From Breviolum minutum Mf 1.05b.01 (Eukaryota; Sar; Dinophyceae; Suessiales; Symbiodiniaceae), in assembly GCA_000507305.1 (NCBI GenBank), contig DF239102.1, positions 265,126 to 329,125 on the forward strand: a stretch of 64,000 nt of DNA. Reading direction: 5' to 3'. This document shows, one piece after another, positions 58,154 to 64,000 of the stretch. The position numbers and the translations under genes were made by a program. The notes below the pieces were generated by a model. That model searched no databases and was not told the DNA's origin. It worked only from the letters and a program-made list of their open reading frames with translations. Every line of letters starts with the position of its first letter. Within the stretch, counting starts at the first letter, position 1.

Positions 58154-59575
58154 TTGCACTGTTACAGTGGAAGGCTTCCTCATGCATATACGAAAGGTGG
58201 GTGATACCGCTGATTCCCGAATTGCTTCCGGAGGCTACGTTTGTGAATAGTTTTTTGAACTCTTTCGAGAAAAAAAAAGGAAAATTATATAAATGAAGGT
58301 AAGGTCACAAAACCTTTGAAAACAATCAACGTAATCTTCCAAGATCTCAACGTTTTTTCATATTTTTTTCACACCTAAAATTGGCATCCTGGAGGTGTTT
58401 TTCATGCCATCCTTCCGATTGAAACTAACAAACCATCCAAACCTGACTTGCTTCATTTCTACAATTTCGGCGTAAATACGTGGATGGTGAGTTTCAAGTT
58501 TCACCATGAAAAGCGGCTGAAAATGGCTGAAAGTATATCATAATGCATCACGATTCCCATAGGATTCATGTATGGACGATGTATGGCGTATTTAAGATAC
58601 TTAAGTACAGCTGGTTGATTTTTATGATAAATCTATAGGTAAATACGCCATGCATGATCCATACATGGATCTTATGGGTATGTGTCACCCTTGCAACTTC
58701 ACGGATCACAGCTCAACAATCAAAACATCTCCGAGAGGCAATATTGGGGCGCTGAGAAGACAGTGAGGCATTTCTTATTATGCATCCATTCAAAGCCTTC
58801 ATCCTCACGAGCACTGGACCAAACTCTAAGGAACGAAGCATGTAACGTTACCGGATCCATACCAACTTCAAATCAGTTCGGGGTGCATAAACACAAACGA
58901 AAAAGAACATCAATGTATCAATCAATGGTGATTTGCTATCACTGTCCCTTAACCAGGGTTGCTATCAACTCCTTATAGCTTTGGAGGAATAATTCCAAGG
59001 GAAACCAAAAGATGCCATACGTACTGGCAGATTCAGCGATTCGTTGATCACTATTCAGGAGGAAACTCTGGGACCCCTTTGAAATCTTTCACTGAGTTGG
59101 CGACAGGGAAGGCTTGGAGTCAAGTTTCATTGTTTCAATGATTGAAAAGGACTTGTCGTTGGGAAGGGGACGGGGTGAAGCTTCAATAGGTTTCGGTAAG
59201 TCGATGTGTTGCCATGGCAACGGCAACACATCAAGCAGCGAAGTAGTAGAAAATCCTAGATTCTAAACACAGGGATTCGTTTCAGCTGTTTCTTGTAGGA
59301 ACGCCTGTAGTTTTGACAATGTTTTCACCATCTTAGCCTCACATTGTCATTTCAGGGAATCTATCGTGCAAACAAACACATCTCATAGACAAAGCAAGAT
59401 GATTCCCCAAAGTTGATTGTTTTTTAAACATAATACCTATAAGTAATGCAATTTGTAAACAAATTCTGTGAACTTTAATAGCATTCTCTAAAGTTCTACC
59501 TCTTTTTTAAGTCCCCAAAAAACAAATCTAATCATTCGCTGATTGATGGGACCAAGGCCTTTTTTTAGGAGTANN
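58154..59575. other. element plus candidate + strand exon
   Basis: Contains the inverted-repeat element at 58556-58678. The + strand reads FVDHYSGGNSGTPLKSFTEL then ATGKAWSQVSLFQ-TGA at about 59040-59141 after a GCAGATTCAG acceptor, a plausible terminal exon. 59150-59570 shows no gene and includes the LINE target flank. Confidence 0.35.
58556..58678. mobile_element. MITE-like element, family 4, copy B
   Basis: 123 bp with 39-bp imperfect inverted ends (CCCATAGGATTCATGTATGG... and ...CCATACATGGATCTTATGGG). The interior shares GTTGATTTTTATG with copy A at 33279-33370. No clear target duplication was seen. Confidence 0.75.
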
Positions 59576-59599
59576 NTTTTTTTTTGCAACCGCTGACAA

Positions 59600-62500
59600 T
59601 TACAAACCAAGTTGTTGTACAATTGGGATATCACAATCAAATCTTGTGCGGCAGGTGGAAGGCGACGTCAGTAATGAAGAACCGATTCTGGCACCAGCTG
59701 CAGCTTGTTTGTATAGGAGGCGGAGTTTTGCACAGACATTGCGTTGATTTTTGTCCCAAATGTATTGATGACTATGGACAAGAAATTGTTGAAGAGCATG
59801 GATAGCAGTGGCAAGTTTGCAAATATCTTCGTAGGGCAAGGCGTTGTTTGTAAAGAAAAAGGTTTCTTTGCATCGGGCTGAAGATGGGAAGCTTAGCCCA
59901 GTTGGCCAAGGAGCGCACAAAAATGACCAAAACAAATTGCATACGCAGTAGTGTTCCAATTCATCCGCACCATCAGGACAACCCAGTTTGCAAGAAGATT
60001 GCATGTCAAAGCCCGGCATTGTGCGCATACGTCGAGATGTAATCCAGCCGTTCCACATAGCGCGAAAGACAGCAAACCAGACTCTGGGGGGACATTCTTT
60101 GGAAATGATGTTCAAGCAGTTCCTAGCACGTCTGCAGGATATGTCCCCAAAAGGCTGCAATCTCCAACGCTTCAAGTTTGACCGCAGTCTGTAGAGGGGG
60201 AAATATGTAGCATTACCAGAGGAAAGCAAAGCCTTGTACAACTGTCTCTGCAAATCCCGGTTGTTTGCAAAGCAATCTTGAACAATCAACTCAACGTCTA
60301 TTTTGCGGGATCTCGCAAAACAAACGGCATTCCACACATTGCGATAAAGTGCTTGCGTGTGCCATGCAGGAAAATGGTGCCGAGAAGCATTGAACCAAAT
60401 GTGTTCCAATTGTTTGCATTTAGCTTCTGCGTCTTTTGCAGCCTGGACCCACACCCGAATTTTGACTGCAGCTTCCAAGAAAGTAATGCTAGGAAATTCT
60501 ATGGGGAACCCCCAGGCAGATTTCAAGTTTTGGGCATCTGACAGCAAGATCCAGTTCCCTGGGCCGGACAAAATTTTGTGAAGAGAGATTTGCTCCAATC
60601 TGGCAACTTCATCTGAAGGTGGCAAAAGCTGCAAAACAAACGTCAGAATGGGAAGCAAGAAAGTCTTGTGCACTTTGAGTTGAAGCAATGTACCGACATG
60701 AAGATCACACCATTGCAGTAGTTGACGAATATACTTGTCGCAATGGATTTTCCACGAGAGGCCGCATTTTTCTGGGCCTAAAATGATGCCAAGGTAGCGG
60801 CCTTCAGTCGCAATGCAAATATGTTTCCAAAATGGGCAAAGTTCTCGAAGAAGTGTGCGGATCTTTTTTGTATCAATATTTGGCCACAAAGGTATGAACA
60901 CCGTTTTGTTGACATTCAAATTCAATGCAGAAATATCAGCGAAAGTGCAAAAAACCTGTGACAAATATGGCAATGATCGGACCCAATCCGTTGTGATTGA
61001 TGCAGTGTCGTCTGCATATGCCCGGGTGATATCATGAATTGTTGGCGCATGGGCCGCCAGGATACGCAGAAGTGCATCGGTGGCCATGTTGAAAAGCAGT
61101 GGGCTCAAAGGACAACCTTGTCGAACTCCAGACCGAAGAATTAAAGACGGAAAAGTTGCACCTTGTAGTCGAAGTGTGTGAGAGTTGTTCTGATAAAAAC
61201 TTTGGATGGCTCGGATAATGTGACGGGGCAATCTCCACGCCTCCAAGATTTCCCACAAAAAATTGTGACTTAGTGATGGAAAGGCAGCCTTGAAATCAAA
61301 CAGTAGCATAGCAGCACGGTCAAACTTCAGAGATGCGCACTGCGCATGGTAATCCATGTCCAAAATATTTTGTAGCATGTGTCGATCTGAAATGAATCCA
61401 CGTTGTACAGAGCAAATTTTGGGAGCAATGTGTTTTTCCAAGTGTTTTAGCAGACAAGTAGCCAAAATGCGGTTTGACGAATCAACAATGGAGAGGGGTC
61501 GAGTGTCCGATGGCCAATGGGCGGGAACGCCAAGTTCAGAAGCAGACCCTTCCTTCTTAGCAATGCACATCAGGAATGCTGCGTTGAATTGAGAGTCGGG
61601 CTGCCAGGATCCACTATATAAAGCCTTCAAACATTCCCAAAAGATCGGAACAGCGAATTGGGGGAAGACTGCAAACAACTCAAATGGAATCCCGTCAGGT
61701 CCAGGTGCAGATTTTGGCAACTTCTTCAAGATGTTGTCGACCAATTCCATTGTTGGGAAGGCTTCAAGTTCCGGAATGGGTTCATAGTGGCAGTTTTCCC
61801 TAATCCATGTTCTGCGTTTTGCTGCGTCAGTCGGCTGTTCATCAAAAACTTTTTGCCAATGTTCAGTGAGCAGCTCGGCCATTTCGACTTGATTGGAAGT
61901 TGCACTGCCATTGGGCCTGCGTAACGCAGTTAAATCGACCGAATTCCCAGGCATCATTCGTTGCAAGCGTTTCCAAAGGTGATGTTTACGGTGCGCCACT
62001 TCAAAGTCAGTGAGTTGGTGCCTTTTGTCTTGCAAGGATTGCATTTCAGTCTCGATCTGACGGTGGGTATTCTCAAGGTACTCGTCTAATAGTGCGTTGA
62101 ACGCAGCAGAGCCTATAGTCAGCGGGTTGCCCGCACCATCTCTGAGAATGTCAAGTCTGGAAGCCATTTGGTGTGCCTTGAAATCATCATTGCGCAGAGT
62201 AAAGGCAATAAAGGAACCAATGATTGCTATCTTCTCTTCCAAGCACCGAGGCGACATGTTTTGAAGCTGTCTTCTGGTGATCTTCCCGGCTTGGCGGGCA
62301 CATGATTTGAAGTCCAAAAGCCAGTCAAATGGGTTACCCTTGACACGCTCATGTTGAAGACAGTCGCATTTCCATTCCCAGATTTCTTGAAAATTCTTTG
62401 TAAAACAGGGGTGACGGACCAGCCAAGAAGGAAGACGTTGTATCCGTGAATGCTTTTCTGCGGCTCTAATACCAAAAAGAACAGGATAATGATCGGAGAC

Positions 62501-63292
62501 ACCAACAACCTTATCCAAAACATGCGCAAAGAGTTGATGAAACATGTGAATAGCTGGATGCAAATTTGTGTAAATTCGGTCAATGCGCGAAAATGTCAAA
62601 CTACTAGCAAATGTGTGGTGATCCTGATGCAGTTCAACGAGGTGCAACGCGTGCTGAATATCACGCCAGCGTTTGGCAAGTGTGGCATCCTTGTTGCCAG
62701 TGTGGGCCAAAGTTTGACGGCAAAATCTATCATGATTTGCGGTCACAAAGTTCCAGTCCCCACCAAAGAAGACCGTTCCAAGAGAAGCAACCGGTAAATT
62801 TGCAAGAGTATCTAGTGCATGCATCTTTTGAGCAGTGTCACTTGGATGTAGGTATACCGCAATGATGGTCAAACACCCTTTCGGCGAGAACAGCTTTAGC
62901 ATACCAAGCCTTCCAGGCAACAAAACTGACCATTGTCTTTGCGAATTCTTGGGAAAATGACGTTGCAGAAAGCTAGATCTAATCCAGATGGCAATGCCTC
63001 CAGAGAATGGGCCAATACCAGATGAAAAGATCGTCCATTCTGCAAGGATTTGTTCTAGTAGAATGCCTTGTCTAGCCTGACACTCCCTAGTTTCGGTCAG
63101 GATGACGCAGTCCAATTCACTAGCAACAAGATTGTGCACCTGACGTTGGGTCCAAAGACTTTCATATGCCCAAAGTGAGCGAACATTCCAAATTGCAGCC
63201 TTAAATGGGTTCAGCCACAATCGTGGTTGGTCACCCGCACAAGGGGAAACAGGATTTGAACATGCCGGGGAGGAGAGCCCCGGCGAGAGTCC
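59600..63292 (-). CDS. LINE ORF2: endonuclease plus reverse transcriptase
   Basis: Copies the element RNA at a nicked chromosomal site (target-primed reverse transcription). Numbering starts at the TTG at 63220 (1206 codons). AP-endonuclease motifs: WNVR (11-14), TETR (42-45), GGDWN (153-157), SRIDRIY (211-217) and SDHYPV (242-247). Reverse transcriptase motifs: APGPDGIP (505-512), RPLSIVD (574-580), QRGFISDRH (606-614), FDFKAAFPS (641-649, catalytic D642), GVRQGCPLSPLLFN (698-711) and YADD (735-738). A C-terminal zinc-knuckle-like motif lies at C1077, C1081, H1090 and C1092 or C1094. All catalytic residues appear present. The frame is open back to the TAG that ends ORF1. The first ATG codes for residue 107, inside the endonuclease, so the start is unusual. 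It ends in TAA at 59600-59602. Confidence 0.96.
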   Translation of the reverse strand, partial: GLSPGLSSPACSNPVSPCAGDQPRLWLNPFKAAIWNVRSLWAYESLWTQRQVHNLVASELDCVILTETRECQARQGILLEQILAEWTIFSSGIGPFSGGIAIWIRSSFLQRHFPKNSQRQWSVLLPGRLGMLKLFSPKGCLTIIAVYLHPSDTAQKMHALDTLANLPVASLGTVFFGGDWNFVTANHDRFCRQTLAHTGNKDATLAKRWRDIQHALHLVELHQDHHTFASSLTFSRIDRIYTNLHPAIHMFHQLFAHVLDKVVGVSDHYPVLFGIRAAEKHSRIQRLPSWLVRHPCFTKNFQEIWEWKCDCLQHERVKGNPFDWLLDFKSCARQAGKITRRQLQNMSPRCLEEKIAIIGSFIAFTLRNDDFKAHQMASRLDILRDGAGNPLTIGSAAFNALLDEYLENTHRQIETEMQSLQDKRHQLTDFEVAHRKHHLWKRLQRMMPGNSVDLTALRRPNGSATSNQVEMAELLTEHWQKVFDEQPTDAAKRRTWIRENCHYEPIPELEAFPTMELVDNILKKLPKSAPGPDGIPFELFAVFPQFAVPIFWECLKALYSGSWQPDSQFNAAFLMCIAKKEGSASELGVPAHWPSDTRPLSIVDSSNRILATCLLKHLEKHIAPKICSVQRGFISDRHMLQNILDMDYHAQCASLKFDRAAMLLFDFKAAFPSLSHNFLWEILEAWRLPRHIIRAIQSFYQNNSHTLRLQGATFPSLILRSGVRQGCPLSPLLFNMATDALLRILAAHAPTIHDITRAYADDTASITTDWVRSLPYLSQVFCTFADISALNLNVNKTVFIPLWPNIDTKKIRTLLRELCPFWKHICIATEGRYLGIILGPEKCGLSWKIHCDKYIRQLLQWCDLHVGTLLQLKVHKTFLLPILTFVLQLLPPSDEVARLEQISLHKILSGPGNWILLSDAQNLKSAWGFPIEFPSITFLEAAVKIRVWVQAAKDAEAKCKQLEHIWFNASRHHFPAWHTQALYRNVWNAVCFARSRKIDVELIVQDCFANNRDLQRQLYKALLSSGNATYFPLYRLRSNLKRWRLQPFGDISCRRARNCLNIISKECPPRVWFAVFRAMWNGWITSRRMRTMPGFDMQSSCKLGCPDGADELEHYCVCNLFWSFLCAPWPTGLSFPSSARCKETFFFTNNALPYEDICKLATAIHALQQFLVHSHQYIWDKNQRNVCAKLRLLYKQAAAGARIGSSLLTSPSTCRTRFDCDIPIVQQLGL

Positions 63293-64000
63293 CTAGGCTT
63301 TCATCAGTTTCTCCCACTCTGCTCGCAGCTCATCCGAACAAATTTCGAGATTCAACCCATCGAACGGTGCTTGATGAAAGTCTAATCTTCCGAGGTCACT
63401 GTTCCATTCCGCAACACGCACACTATCAACCCAAATGATTCCCCTATGATAGTTCCTGGCAAATCTGTCTTGGTGAGGCCCAAGTTTTGTGAGGAGAGTT
63501 CTCCAAAACTTTCTCATGGCATGATCTCGGGTTCGCTCCATGCGTGTCTTGTTTGGATGGCAATAAATCTTGACTTCATTGACTTCTGGCGGGGTCTTGT
63601 TGTCATATGTTTTGAGAAAATCAATCATGCTTTCAACATCTTGGAATTCCAAGAAGGCCATCGAGCATCGTGGGCCGGGGGTGGATACTTTGACATCAAT
63701 CTTGCGCGGCAAGGATTTGAGAAGTTCATCCACATCTTGTAGCACAGTCTTGCTCATTGAATCTCTGTTCCATCCCGTGACGACTGCTGTGCGCAAGCGT
63801 TTCTGTTCTTCATCTTCTGTCACGTGAGCACCCTGGCTCCGGGCACGGAGTGTGGCTGAGCTTTGGGGATTTGGAGATGGGCTTGGAGGTTTGGCCTCTA
63901 AGATCTGCAGCCTGCGTTCTAAGTCCTGAATCTTGGATTCCATTGAGGTAAAGGCCTTCTTGGTATCATTTGCACTCTGTTTGGCTTGGTCAGCAGAGAT
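63293..64000 (-). CDS. LINE ORF1, RNA-binding protein, 5' truncated by window
   Basis: Probable nucleic-acid-binding chaperone that packages the element RNA. The frame is open from the window edge; 19 codons precede the first ATG at 63943 with no stop, so the true start is outside. An N-terminal coiled coil (MESKIQDLERRLQILEAK) is followed by a Pro/Ser linker. Next comes an RRM-like fold (TAVVTGWNRDSMSKTVLQDV to MAFLEFQDVESMIDFLKTY), a basic segment (HPNKTRMERTRDHAMRKFWR) and a C-terminal domain ending EWEKLMKA-TAG at 63293-63295. The RRM assignment comes from the beta-alpha pattern and is inference. ORF2 continues in the same frame after the TAG. Confidence 0.88.
   Translation of the reverse strand: MSADQAKQSANDTKKAFTSMESKIQDLERRLQILEAKPPSPSPNPQSSATLRARSQGAHVTEDEEQKRLRTAVVTGWNRDSMSKTVLQDVDELLKSLPRKIDVKVSTPGPRCSMAFLEFQDVESMIDFLKTYDNKTPPEVNEVKIYCHPNKTRMERTRDHAMRKFWRTLLTKLGPHQDRFARNYHRGIIWVDSVRVAEWNSDLGRLDFHQAPFDGLNLEICSDELRAEWEKLMKA

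Larger units (their letters stand above)
59577..64000 (-). mobile_element. LINE (non-LTR retrotransposon), 5' end outside window
   Basis: The element consists of ORF1, ORF2, a 14-nt 3' UTR and an A-tail of at least 9 nt that runs into NNN at 59574-59576. It is on the - strand and both ORFs are uninterrupted within the window. The order RNA-binding ORF1, then AP endonuclease plus reverse transcriptase plus C-terminal Cys-His motif, is typical of endonuclease-encoding LINE clades. No RNase H domain is visible. The 5' end and the target duplication cannot be examined here. Confidence 0.95.

Noticed and set aside
59584..63742. Numerous + strand frames across the LINE
   Set aside because: They are antisense shadows of ORF1 and ORF2.

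Overview
The window looks like nuclear DNA of a dinoflagellate, most likely Symbiodiniaceae or a relative. This is inferred from gene architecture, not from a marker gene. The background is AT-rich, with microsatellites and three short N runs. Coding potential lies in very small exons (20-240 nt) separated by short GT-AG introns and occasional GC-AG candidates. There is an intact endonuclease-type LINE, and the reverse strand dominates for about 50 kb. No rRNA, tRNA, CRISPR array or spliced-leader sequence was recognised by eye.

Layout: 0-3.1 kb (+ strand) holds the 3' part of a multi-exon gene ending in one very large exon of unknown function. From 3.5 to 56.2 kb nearly every exon I could support is on the - strand. 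The only product I can name there is a pepsin-family (A1) aspartic protease at 9.26-13.2 kb. The other fragments are phase-consistent exon pairs or triplets of unknown proteins, several with membrane segments. From 57.5 to 59.1 kb there are + strand exons. From 59.58 kb to the right edge lies a LINE on the - strand, with its ORF1 running off the window.

The most interesting system is a family of short inverted-repeat elements. Nine copies lie between 3.6 and 37 kb, all in one orientation relative to the - strand genes. Every copy sits inside an interval where the flanking exon-like open frames join in phase. In six copies the 5' splice site is the first base of the element's own terminal repeat, and a seventh fits the same way. 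In two copies the element's far terminus ends in the 3' splice-site AG. This is the pattern expected of introners, transposable elements that create introns. Introners are known in dinoflagellates, but I do not recognise this family. At least three other inverted-repeat families are present.

A second point of interest is the LINE. ORF1 and ORF2 share one reading frame and are separated by a single amber codon. ORF2 has no ATG upstream of its endonuclease domain, which suggests readthrough, reinitiation or non-AUG initiation.

All exon calls rest on reading frames, splice-site dinucleotides and phase matching done by eye. No alignment or transcript data were available.
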